Shown here: positions 35,335 through 43,953 of the stretch, piece by piece
Layout: each line of letters opens with the position of its first letter
How positions within the stretch are numbered: position 1 is the first letter of the stretch
DNA from: Pandoraea fibrosis
GTDB taxonomy: Bacteria; Pseudomonadota; Gammaproteobacteria; Burkholderiales; Burkholderiaceae
Length of the DNA: 64,000 nt
Direction: 5' to 3'
NCBI RefSeq assembly: GCF_000807775.2
Contig: NZ_CP047385.1
Coordinates: 4,774,001 to 4,838,000 of the forward strand
Translations under genes and position numbers: made by a program
The notes under the pieces: generated by a model
What the model was told of the DNA's origin: nothing
The model's input: only the letters and a program-made list of their open reading frames with translations
Database searches by the model: none

Positions 35335-36204
35335 TCAGGCCGCGTATTCCGCGTACCCGTTATTCAATGCCACCGTGTCACGCTCCAGCACCTTCACCCG
35401 GAACGCGAGCCTTCCCGGCGCCAGATCCCAGATTTCAGTGACCAAGGTCTCCCCCGGATACACCGGGCTGGCAAAGCGAACATTCAGCTTTCGCAAACGC
35501 GAGGGGTCTGCGCCGCAACGTAGGTTCAGAATGGCTCGACCGGCAATGCCGTAACTGCACATACCATGCAGAATCGGCTTATCAAAACCTGCCAGCCTCG
35601 CCATCGCAGGATCGATGTGCAGAGGATTGTGGTCCCCCGAAAGACGATAGATGGCCGCTTGTTCGGGACGAGTGATCATCGCCAGCGACGCGTCCGGGTC
35701 GCGGTCCTGCGGCATTGGAAAGGGTTTGGGCTGTCCCTGTGCACTCCCGCCAAACCCGCCGTTGCCTCGCATGAAGATCGAATAGCCCGACATGGCCAGC
35801 AAATCCCCCGTCACCGCATCGTGAATCTTGCGAGACAGGTACATCACGGCCCCCTTGTCTGGCCCCTTGTCGTAGATCTCATCCACCGTCTCCACACCTT
35901 GCACGGCGCCCTCGGCGGGCAATTGTCGATAGATCGTGAGGAACTGTTCGCCGTGCAGCACCTGCGCCAAGTCAATCCCTGTACGTGCATCTGCCATCCA
36001 GTCGCTACTACCCGCGAGCAAGGCTGCAAACGTAGGTAACGCCTGCAGCTTGCGTTCAAACACGAACTTCAGATCCGCCTCCGTCAGCGGGTTCTCGGTC
36101 GCAGCAGCCACGCCAAGGGCATACAAGATCGTGTCCTTGGCGGTGTAGTGCTGAGTGACCGGCGGCAGTTGCCAATGCTTCACAAGTGAATAATCCAGGG
36201 ACAC
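35335..36204 (-). CDS. MaoC family (R)-specific enoyl-CoA hydratase, catalytic subunit
   Basis: A 289-aa double-hotdog hydratase related to the hydratase-2 domain of peroxisomal MFE-2. The motif GDHNPLHIDPAMA (residues 190-202) provides Asp191 and His196, and HGMCSYGIAG follows. It adds water to a 2-enoyl-CoA. The start is GTG 36204, with AGGAGG 7 nt upstream; a nearby ATG is out of frame. First gene of a five-gene operon with operators at 36260 and 36304, and divergent from an SDR of the MFE-2 dehydrogenase type, so the two probably catalyse consecutive beta-oxidation steps. Confidence 0.85.
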   Translation of the reverse strand: MSLDYSLVKHWQLPPVTQHYTAKDTILYALGVAAATENPLTEADLKFVFERKLQALPTFAALLAGSSDWMADARTGIDLAQVLHGEQFLTIYRQLPAEGAVQGVETVDEIYDKGPDKGAVMYLSRKIHDAVTGDLLAMSGYSIFMRGNGGFGGSAQGQPKPFPMPQDRDPDASLAMITRPEQAAIYRLSGDHNPLHIDPAMARLAGFDKPILHGMCSYGIAGRAILNLRCGADPSRLRKLNVRFASPVYPGETLVTEIWDLAPGRLAFRVKVLERDTVALNNGYAEYAA

Positions 36205-36259
36205 GCCATGCCTCCTGCGCTTTGCGCAAAGTCTCCGTTTTGCCGGTCTGTCCGGCCAC

Positions 36260-36282
36260 AAAACTGTTACATCGTCAGTTTT
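36260..36282. promoter_or_regulatory. Regulon operator (AAAACTG-N9-CAGTTTT)
   Basis: A 23-bp inverted repeat with perfect 7-bp arms, 56 bp upstream of the MaoC start. All 23 bases are repeated exactly at 56259-56281, 20 kb away. The position near the start codon fits a repressor site overlapping the promoter. Confidence 0.7.
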
Positions 36283-36303
36283 ATGGGATATCATAGCAGA
36301 ACG

Positions 36304-36326
36304 AAAGCTGATCTTAAATCAGTTTT
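36304..36326. promoter_or_regulatory. Regulon operator (AAAGCTG-N9-CAGTTTT)
   Basis: Second site in the same divergent promoter region, 22 bp beyond the first and 100 bp before the SDR start at 36426. The core CTGAT-N5-ATCAG is a perfect dyad. The two sites may serve the two opposite promoters. Confidence 0.65.
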
Positions 36327-36425
36327 ATATTTTTAGCGAAGGCGGCCCACGCTCCCCGCACGAGGAGCAGATCAAGGCCCTCACGGCGCCCGTCGGCTGT
36401 CCCGCTTCCTTCAAGGGAGACATCA

Positions 36426-37292
<867 letters not shown>

Positions 37293-37364
37293 TTCCGACA
37301 TCTCCCCTGGATCTGGATGTCGTGGGATACGCCAGCGGCATCCTCTGTTTATGGAATACCCAAA

Positions 37365-38543
37365 ATGAGTCACGTCATGATCGCCGGCGTGGGCATGGTG
37401 AAGTTCGCCAAGCCCGGCAAAAGCCAAACGTATGATGTCATGGGCTGCGAAGCCGCACGAACTGCCCTGAACGACGCCCGGATACGCTATGAGGATGTAC
37501 AACAGGCTTACGTCGGTTATGTCTCCGGCGACACCTGTTCCGGGCAAACCGCACTCTATGGTGTGGGCCTCACACAAATTCCGATTGTGAACGTCAACAA
37601 CGCCTGCTCGACCGGCTCGACGGCTCTCTTTCTCGCACGGCAAGCGGTCGCCAGTGGAGCGGTTGATGTCGCACTTGCCCTCGGCTTTGAGCAAATGAGC
37701 CCTGGCGCACTGGCGCTGTCGTCCACCGATCGCCCGCCGATCACCTGGCGCATCGACGAAGCCATGCGCTCGATTTCGGGCTTCGACGACAACGTGCCCA
37801 CGGGACTGCAATACTTCGGCAATGCCGGCGCGGAATACCTTGAGAAATACAACGTGAGCGCCGAATTATTCGGCCGCATATCGGTCAAGGCGCGCAGCCA
37901 TGCGATTCGTAATCCTTATGCCCTGTTCTCCGAGGCACTGACGCTCGAACAAGTGATGACGGCGCCGCACGTGTACGGCCCCCTGACACGGTTGATGTGC
38001 TGCCCTCCGACCTGCGGTGCCGCCGCCGTAGTGGTTGTCTCGGAGAAATACGCGCGAGAACACGGCCTCGATGCAACGGTAACGATCGCCGGCATGGGGC
38101 TGACCACGGACAGTCCCGACAGCTTTGGATCAGGAAGCATGATGAACGTCGTCGGAGCGGGCATGACCCGAAGCGCCGCCGCCCTCGCCTACTCGGAGGC
38201 CGGCATCGACGTCGATGACATCGATCTGGTGGAATTGCATGACTGCTTCTCCCCTAACGAAGCCATCAGCTACGAGGCGCTGGGCCTTTGTCCCGAAGGG
38301 GGGGCAGAGAAGTTTGTGATGGATGGCGACAACACCTTCGGTGGCAAGGTGGTGACCAATCCGTCCGGCGGCTTGCTCTCCAAAGGGCACCCGCTCGGCG
38401 CGACCGGCCTCGCTCAAATCACGGAAATCACCTGGCACCTGCGGGGTCAGGCCGGCGAGCGCCAGGTGCCACACGCCCGACTGGGTGTTCAGCATAACGT
38501 CGGGCTTGGGGGAGCTTGCGTCGTCACGGTACTCAAGCGCTAA
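37365..38543 (+). CDS. SCP-x type thiolase (3-ketoacyl-CoA thiolase)
   Basis: A 392-aa thiolase with nucleophile Cys81 in VNNACSTGSTAL, the HDCFSPNE motif (near residue 290) and C-terminal KGHPLGATG plus a second-cysteine region QHNVGLGGAC. All catalytic elements are intact, unlike the paralogue at 31027. It thiolyses a branched or cyclic 3-ketoacyl-CoA, as SCP-x enzymes do for sterol side chains. ATG 37365 was chosen over ATG 37317 because the fold starts there and GGAA lies 9 nt upstream. It follows the hydroxyacyl-CoA dehydrogenase directly, completing one beta-oxidation turn. Confidence 0.87.
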   Translation: MSHVMIAGVGMVKFAKPGKSQTYDVMGCEAARTALNDARIRYEDVQQAYVGYVSGDTCSGQTALYGVGLTQIPIVNVNNACSTGSTALFLARQAVASGAVDVALALGFEQMSPGALALSSTDRPPITWRIDEAMRSISGFDDNVPTGLQYFGNAGAEYLEKYNVSAELFGRISVKARSHAIRNPYALFSEALTLEQVMTAPHVYGPLTRLMCCPPTCGAAAVVVVSEKYAREHGLDATVTIAGMGLTTDSPDSFGSGSMMNVVGAGMTRSAAALAYSEAGIDVDDIDLVELHDCFSPNEAISYEALGLCPEGGAEKFVMDGDNTFGGKVVTNPSGGLLSKGHPLGATGLAQITEITWHLRGQAGERQVPHARLGVQHNVGLGGACVVTVLKR

Positions 38544-38558
38544 ATGACCTTGCCCCGC

Positions 38559-38584
38559 CCCGAGCGGCAGCAACGCCGCTCGGG
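38559..38584. terminator. GC-rich hairpin between convergent thiolase and folE genes
   Basis: A perfect 10-bp stem (CCCGAGCGGC / GCCGCTCGGG) with a 6-nt loop, 15 bp after the thiolase stop and 77 bp from the end of the convergent folE. There is no T-run, so efficiency as an intrinsic terminator is uncertain; the place fits a bidirectional terminator. Confidence 0.55.
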
Positions 38585-38660
38585 ATCGGGACATGGACGC
38601 AACCTAATGTCGATGAGGTACGCCCCTCCCATCACGCTCAATACCGGTTTCGCCGTCTCG

Positions 38661-39224
38661 TCATTTCATACGAGCCAAAGACAAGAACTCGGTTCTCAGC
38701 GCCAGATTCGGTTGTAGTTCACCCAACATCGCAGACGTCACCGACTCCTCGCCAGGCGTGCGGATCCCGCGACTCTCCATGCATAAATGACGGCAAGTCA
38801 GGATCACGCCGACTGCCTTGGGTTGCAGGTGCGTCATCAAAGCATTGGCGACTTGCGTCGTCAGACGCTCCTGAACCTGCAACCGCTTGGCGAAACAGTC
38901 CACCAGCCGGGTCAACTTGGACAGCCCCACGATACGCCCTGCCGGCACATAGCCGATCGTTGCTTGCCCGAAGAACGGCGCAAGATGATGTTCACAATGG
39001 CTATACACCGGGATGTTGCGCACGATAATCAGTTCGTTGTACATCTGCGCCCCGTCCTCGAAGACTTTCAGGACTTCCGCCGGATCCTGACGATAGCCTT
39101 GAGTCCAGTGCTCCCACGCCAGCCTCACGCGTTGCGGCGTTTCCTGCAACCCCGAGCGATCCGGGTCTTCACCAACACTTGCCAAAAATCGACGCCAGTC
39201 GCCGTCTCCAAAAAGCTGCTCCAT
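38661..39224 (-). CDS. folE: GTP cyclohydrolase I
   Basis: A 187-aa enzyme with the zinc and active-site segments of GTP cyclohydrolase I: SHCEHHLAPFFG (Cys and two His), VGLSKLTRLVDCFAKRLQVQERLT and the later LTCRHLCMESRG with the second zinc cysteine. It makes 7,8-dihydroneopterin triphosphate from GTP for folate or tetrahydrobiopterin. ATG 39224 follows AAGGAGC; GTG 39260 is an alternative. The presence inside a catabolic cluster and next to a variant regulon operator suggests a special pterin need rather than the housekeeping copy. Confidence 0.88.
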   Translation of the reverse strand: MEQLFGDGDWRRFLASVGEDPDRSGLQETPQRVRLAWEHWTQGYRQDPAEVLKVFEDGAQMYNELIIVRNIPVYSHCEHHLAPFFGQATIGYVPAGRIVGLSKLTRLVDCFAKRLQVQERLTTQVANALMTHLQPKAVGVILTCRHLCMESRGIRTPGEESVTSAMLGELQPNLALRTEFLSLARMK

Positions 39225-39314
39225 GCTCCTTAATTCTCCGTCTACGCGTTCGATATGCACTCTCGCGCCCTGTGGGTAGCGCTCGAATACAAAGTGTAAC
39301 TGAGCCTCGAGTCA

Positions 39315-39337
39315 ATAACTAACATTTAGTTAGTTTT
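39315..39337. promoter_or_regulatory. Regulon operator, variant (ATAACTA-N9-TAGTTTT)
   Basis: Same spacing as the other operators, with symmetric changes G to A and C to T in both arms, so the dyad AACTAAC-N5-GTTAGTT stays perfect. It lies between folE (91 bp) and the divergent alpha/beta hydrolase (85 bp). Symmetric substitution suggests that it is a real dyad but may bind with other affinity or another protein. Confidence 0.45.
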
Positions 39338-39421
39338 ATGATAATCTGGCACCTAACCCCGGCGCATTGGCACCGGGACAAAGTCTGCGGCTAATGGGCT
39401 GCGCTTTTGGAATTCGAATTC

Positions 39422-40363
39422 ATGGTGACTGAACGCATGCTCGCCAGCGGAGCTGAGGAACCAGGCGATCACCCGGGTAGCAACGGCACGCCGATGTGGT
39501 ACCGCAAGGCCATGGAGCAACCGGGGGAATCGCGTTTCCTCAATGTCGACGGCGCGGCTATTCACAGCCTTCATTGGGGGCATCGCTCGGGCGCGAAGCC
39601 ATTGCTGTTGTTACTTCACGGCTTGCGGGCCCACGCGCGCTGGTGGGATTTTCTTGCCCCTATGTTCGCGCCCAGCTATCACGTCGTTGCGATGGACTTC
39701 TCCGGCATGGGGGACAGCGCTCGGCGCGAGTCCTATGACGTATCGCAATTTGCCCGCGAAATCATCGCGGTCGCACAAACATACGGCGCCGGCGCTCCCG
39801 TCAACGCCGTGGGGCATAGCTACGGCGGCGGCCGATTGCTGCGTGCATGCTACGAGCAACCGTCATTGTTCGAACGGGCGATTGCGGTCGATGCACATGT
39901 GTACTTCCGCGACGACAACCTACGCATGCCACCCCAGCCCCTCGGCACGAAAATTTATGCGTCGGCGGACGCCGCGATTGCGCGCTTTCGTTTGACGCCA
40001 GAGCAACCGGATACGCCGAACTTCCTGCTGACGCACGTCGCGCGCCACGGCTTGAAACACACTGATGATGGCTGGCGCTGGAAGCTCGACCCAGCCGTGA
40101 CAGCCGACGGCCACACGGAGATCGATGGCGAGACGCTACTGTCCGGGATTTCGGTACCGGTAGACGTTGTCGTTGGCGAGCAAAGCAAGGTCGTGTCCCA
40201 GGCACTGGCGCAACGGATTGCCACGCACCTCGTCAACGCCCGAGGACCGATCACGATCCCGTCGGGACACCACCATCTCATGCTCGATCAGCCGATTGCT
40301 CTGGTCGCTACGATAAACGCGCTGCTGGCCAATCAGACACACGGAGCACCCCATGCGCGTTGA
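39422..40363 (+). CDS. Alpha/beta hydrolase
   Basis: A 313-aa hydrolase: LLLLHGLRAHARWW (oxyanion region, near residue 63), nucleophile Ser in VGHSYGGGRLL (near residue 128), and catalytic His in SGHHHLMLDQP near the end. ATG 39422 has GGAA 9 nt upstream; a TTG at 39407 is less likely. Its last 11 bp overlap the next acyl-CoA ligase gene. It may release a carboxylic acid from an ester or lactone, which the ligase then activates; this is inferred from order only. Confidence 0.8.
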   Translation: MVTERMLASGAEEPGDHPGSNGTPMWYRKAMEQPGESRFLNVDGAAIHSLHWGHRSGAKPLLLLLHGLRAHARWWDFLAPMFAPSYHVVAMDFSGMGDSARRESYDVSQFAREIIAVAQTYGAGAPVNAVGHSYGGGRLLRACYEQPSLFERAIAVDAHVYFRDDNLRMPPQPLGTKIYASADAAIARFRLTPEQPDTPNFLLTHVARHGLKHTDDGWRWKLDPAVTADGHTEIDGETLLSGISVPVDVVVGEQSKVVSQALAQRIATHLVNARGPITIPSGHHHLMLDQPIALVATINALLANQTHGAPHAR

Positions 40364-41966
40364 GCATCGCAACGCCGATTCGTTCCGCGCAGAAGGAGCA
40401 ACACTTTGGCAGCTCGTGGCGCGACGCGCTGCCCTCACGCCCGACGCGCCGATACTGATCGACGACAACGACCAGGTGTGGACCTTTCGCACGTTCGCGC
40501 GGGCAGCCGAGAACGTAGCCGCGTGGTTACTGACCCGCGGAATCGTCCGGCAGTCGGTGATTGCATGGCAGTTTCCCACCGATGTCCGTGCCGTCGTACT
40601 GTCGGTGGCGCTCGCGCGTCTGGGCGTAGTCCAAAGTCCGCTGATCCCTCTCTACGGGCCCAAGGAAGTCGCCGCCATCCTGCAACGCAGCGCCGCGTCG
40701 CACTTTATCTTGCCTCGCCCCGACTCGCAGGACGCCGAGCAAGTGGCACGCTCGGCGCAAGTGTGTCGCACGCTTGCGCCGGGGCCGGCGATCATCGAGC
40801 TTGACAGGGATGCCTTCGCATACGACGCGCCGCTCACCTTACCCGCTCCGCCTACCGACGCTCGGGCAGCGCGTTGGATCTACTACACCTCGGGCACCAC
40901 ATCGGAGCCCAAGGGCGCGCTGCACAGCGACGCCAGCCTGATCGCGGCGGGAACCGCTTTTGCAGAGGCACTCGACGTCGTCCCTCAGGACATTGCCGCC
41001 ATCGGCTTTCCGTATGCGCACGTCGGCGGATCGATGAATCTTGTCATGCTGCTAACGGCGGGCATGTCCGCCGTGCTGATACGGCGCTTCGCCGCAGACA
41101 CGGCAGTCGCGCGCTTGCGCCGTCATGGCGTCACGATCAACTGCGGCAGCACTGTGCACTACCAGACATTGCTCGGCGAACAGCGCAAGGCGCCGGGAAC
41201 ACCGGTGGCCCCGAGCCTGCGTCTGCTTTGCGGCGGTGGGGCGCCCAAGCCGGCCACCTTGTTCCACGACATCAAGCGCGAAATGGGCTGTCTGACCACC
41301 CACAGTTATGGGATGACCGAAGCCCCCTTGATCACTGCGGCATCACCGCACCACGGTGATGAACGATTGGCAAACACCGACGGCGCACCGGTCGATGGCA
41401 TGGACATCCGGATTATCGGCTTCGACGGCAGGGTTGCCGACGTCGACGAGGAAGGCGAAATCCGGATCAAGGGTCCGACGGTCTGTCTCGGATACACCGA
41501 CCGCGCCCTGAATCGCAGCGCATTCGATGATGAGGGCTATTTCCGTACCGGTGACGTGGGCAAGCGCCGATCGGACGGCCATATCGTACTCACGAGCCGC
41601 ATCAAGGATGTGATCATTCGCAAGGGCGAGAATATCTCCGCGCGCGAAATCGAAGACGTACTTCTCTCCCACCCGCGAGTCGGTGCAGCCGCGGTCATCG
41701 GTCTGCCCGACCCGGAGCGCGGGGAACGCGTCTGTGCCGTCGTGGAACTGCGCAACCCGGCGTTGCCGCTCACGCTCGATGCCGTGATCGCGTGGTTTTC
41801 GGACGCCGGCGTGATGCGTCAAAAGATCCCCGAGCAACTGGAAATCGTCGCGCAGTTGCCACGCAATGAAACCTTTAACAAGATTCTCAAACACAAGTTG
41901 CGTGAGCAGTTTGCTCACCCTTGCTCCGAGGATGAATCAACCTGCCACAGAGGGACAACAGCATGA
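40353..41966 (+). CDS. AMP-forming acyl-CoA ligase (cyclohexanecarboxylate-ligase-like)
   Basis: A 537-aa adenylate-forming enzyme with YTSGTTSEPKG (residues 178-188), SYGMTEAP, YFRTGDVGKRRSDGH, KDVIIRKGENIS and the terminal catalytic lysine in NKILKHKLRE. The sequence style is like ligases for alicyclic acids. GGAG lies 6 nt before ATG 40353. It overlaps the hydrolase before it (11 nt) and the SDR behind it (4 nt, ATGA), so the three are one translational unit. Substrate is probably an alicyclic or branched acid, by inference. Confidence 0.85.
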   Translation: MRVEHRNADSFRAEGATLWQLVARRAALTPDAPILIDDNDQVWTFRTFARAAENVAAWLLTRGIVRQSVIAWQFPTDVRAVVLSVALARLGVVQSPLIPLYGPKEVAAILQRSAASHFILPRPDSQDAEQVARSAQVCRTLAPGPAIIELDRDAFAYDAPLTLPAPPTDARAARWIYYTSGTTSEPKGALHSDASLIAAGTAFAEALDVVPQDIAAIGFPYAHVGGSMNLVMLLTAGMSAVLIRRFAADTAVARLRRHGVTINCGSTVHYQTLLGEQRKAPGTPVAPSLRLLCGGGAPKPATLFHDIKREMGCLTTHSYGMTEAPLITAASPHHGDERLANTDGAPVDGMDIRIIGFDGRVADVDEEGEIRIKGPTVCLGYTDRALNRSAFDDEGYFRTGDVGKRRSDGHIVLTSRIKDVIIRKGENISAREIEDVLLSHPRVGAAAVIGLPDPERGERVCAVVELRNPALPLTLDAVIAWFSDAGVMRQKIPEQLEIVAQLPRNETFNKILKHKLREQFAHPCSEDESTCHRGTTA

Positions 41967-42787
41967 CGGATGCCGGGTATCGACTCGATGACAAAGTCGC
42001 CTTTATCACCGCCGGCGCGAATGGTCTCGGTGAAGCCGCCGCGATGGCCATCGCTCGCTTCGGTGGAAAAATCGCCTTCCTCGATATCGATCGGGATAAT
42101 GGCGAGCGTGTCGAGAGGGCGCTTCAGGCTACCGGGACTCAAGCGCTTTTCGTCGAAGCCAATGTACTCGACACCGAAGCCATCAACGACGCCGTCGAAC
42201 GCACGGTAAAGACCTTCGGGCACATTGATATCCTGGTCAATAATGCTGGTGGCGTACGAAAAGGCGACTTCCTGTCTCAGCCGGAGAAAAGCTGGCGCAA
42301 GCATATCGACATGAACCTGGTCAGCATGCTGGCCGCGACACAGACGGTCGCGCACGTCATGATCGGCGCCAAGCGAGGCGGCACCATCATCAATATCTCC
42401 AGCAGCGAAGGACTTCGCGCCGCCCCCGGGTATGCCGTCTATGCGGCCTGCAAGGCAGGCATGGTGAGCTTCACCCGCTCCATGGCGCTTGAGCTGGCGC
42501 CTCACGACATACGCACCCATGTCCTCGCCCCGGACATGATCGCAACGGCCGGCTTGCGCCGTTTCGTGGAGCGTGCGGAACCTGCGGAGAACGCCGCTCG
42601 CGACCGCTATATCCCCATGGGACGCATGGGACGCGTCGAAGAGTTCGGCAATGTCATCGCGTTTCTGGCCTCGGACATGGCGTCATATCTCAATGGCGTT
42701 CTGATCCCCGTGGATGGGGGCACGATTGCGTCCTCCGGCTGGACGCGCAACGTGCACGGCGACGACTGGGCGCTATTTCACGGCTGA
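41963..42787 (+). CDS. SDR family oxidoreductase
   Basis: A 274-aa SDR with a slightly unusual cofactor loop (ITAGANGLGEA, residues 15-25, Ala in place of the first Gly of TG-x-x-x-G-x-G), acidic FLDIDRD indicating NAD preference, NNAGGVRKGDF and YAVYAACKAG as the Tyr-Lys pair. A GRMGRVEEFG segment and DGG near the C-terminus are typical for the family. Third gene of the hydrolase-ligase-SDR unit. It probably oxidises a ring or side-chain hydroxyl of the CoA ester. Confidence 0.83.
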   Translation: MTDAGYRLDDKVAFITAGANGLGEAAAMAIARFGGKIAFLDIDRDNGERVERALQATGTQALFVEANVLDTEAINDAVERTVKTFGHIDILVNNAGGVRKGDFLSQPEKSWRKHIDMNLVSMLAATQTVAHVMIGAKRGGTIINISSSEGLRAAPGYAVYAACKAGMVSFTRSMALELAPHDIRTHVLAPDMIATAGLRRFVERAEPAENAARDRYIPMGRMGRVEEFGNVIAFLASDMASYLNGVLIPVDGGTIASSGWTRNVHGDDWALFHG

Positions 42788-42792
42788 TCTCA

Positions 42793-42820
42793 GGCGGCGA
42801 CGCTGCGAAGCAGCGCCGCC
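42793..42820. terminator. Hairpin between convergent SDR and phosphotransferase genes
   Basis: CGCTGC-GAA-GCAGCG stem extended by GGCGGC and CCGCC across a small bulge, directly after the SDR stop at 42787 and before the end of the convergent gene at 42832. No T-run follows. Likely a shared terminator. Confidence 0.45.
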
Positions 42821-42831
42821 CGCGAACCGTT

Positions 42832-43887
42832 TCACTCACATAGCTGACGCGCCCTGGCCATCAGCCAGGTCGCGTAGTTGTGAAGAAACAATCCCATCTC
42901 CATCGACGCCTTGCCAGCGCACGCACGGGAATAACTTCCTTCCAGCAGGCACGCAAGCTTGAAACAAGCCAGCACGGCGTACCACGGCATGTCTGTCATG
43001 CTGCGCCCACTGAGTTCGCCGTACCTGCGCACCAAAGCGTCGCGCGTGGGGAACCCGGCCCATGGCGTCACCGCCGGTGTGCGACCGCCCACCTGAGGAT
43101 CGCCCGGTTCGGTCCAACTGCTCAGAAGCCACCCGAGATCCAGCAACGGGTCACCGAGTGTGGAGAGCTCCCAATCGACAAGACCGATCAATTCGGGACG
43201 TTCACGTGAAAACATGACATTCGCAAACTGGAAGTCACCGTGAATCACGCCGATGCGACACGTCTTGGGTCTATGGCGCTCCAGCCAGTCGCCCACCGTG
43301 TCGATGTCTGGCAGTGACGTTCCCGGATATCCCGGCGTGTCACGATAGCTCTCAAGCTGTGTACGCCAGCGAGACACTTGACGTTCGAGCCAGCCATCAG
43401 CCTTGCCGAAATCCGTCAAACCTACCTGGTCTGGCTCGATCCGACCCAGCGCGGCGGCGGCATCTACCATCGAAAACCCCATCGCATGACGCCACTCGTC
43501 AGACGTTGCGTAGTTCCCGGGCAGTGCCCCCATGGGCGTAAAGCCATCAAGGGGCGCCATCACGTAGAACGTTGCGCCAATGACGTCGGGATCGTCGCAC
43601 ACGGCATACAGGCGCGGATGTGGAACGTCGCTGTCGCGCAGTGCCGCCAACACCCGAGCTTCGCGCACCATGGTTTCGTTGCTGTTGGCACGTAAATGTC
43701 GGGGTGGACGCCGCAACACGAAGCGTGCGTCGGTGCGCGACAGCAGGAAAAGGTTATTCTGCGAGCCACCCGTCAATCGCACGCATTCAGTCACCGGTCC
43801 ACGGCCAGGAAGCGCTTGCTGGGCAATCCAGGCCTGAAGTGGCTCCCAGGCGAGCAGTCCGTCAAAATCGGATAGAGGCATTGTCAT
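42832..43887 (-). CDS. Aminoglycoside-phosphotransferase-like kinase (ACAD10/11-type)
   Basis: A 351-aa protein-kinase-like phosphotransferase: RLTGGSQNNLFLL near residue 37 (ATP loop), the lysine equivalent in FVLRRPP, the Brenner motif VIHGDFQFANVMF (about residues 215-227) and LVDWELSTLGDPLLDLGWLL with the metal-binding Asp. Homologues are fused to or paired with acyl-CoA dehydrogenases (ACAD10/ACAD11), where the kinase phosphorylates 4-hydroxyacyl-CoA before elimination. Here it directly follows an acyl-CoA dehydrogenase gene (66 bp), matching that pairing. A hydroxyacyl-CoA kinase role is thus plausible; antibiotic resistance is not indicated. Confidence 0.8.
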   Translation of the reverse strand: MTMPLSDFDGLLAWEPLQAWIAQQALPGRGPVTECVRLTGGSQNNLFLLSRTDARFVLRRPPRHLRANSNETMVREARVLAALRDSDVPHPRLYAVCDDPDVIGATFYVMAPLDGFTPMGALPGNYATSDEWRHAMGFSMVDAAAALGRIEPDQVGLTDFGKADGWLERQVSRWRTQLESYRDTPGYPGTSLPDIDTVGDWLERHRPKTCRIGVIHGDFQFANVMFSRERPELIGLVDWELSTLGDPLLDLGWLLSSWTEPGDPQVGGRTPAVTPWAGFPTRDALVRRYGELSGRSMTDMPWYAVLACFKLACLLEGSYSRACAGKASMEMGLFLHNYATWLMARARQLCE

Positions 43888-43953
43888 CGTCGTCCGGAGA
43901 TTTCACTGTGAATACCTGCGCGTGAGGAAACACTTCGCACGCGCCCTCGGGAC

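Noticed and set aside
42832..43887. Aminoglycoside resistance gene
   Set aside because: The kinase fold is shared, but context with an acyl-CoA dehydrogenase and overall sequence style fit the ACAD10/11-type kinases.
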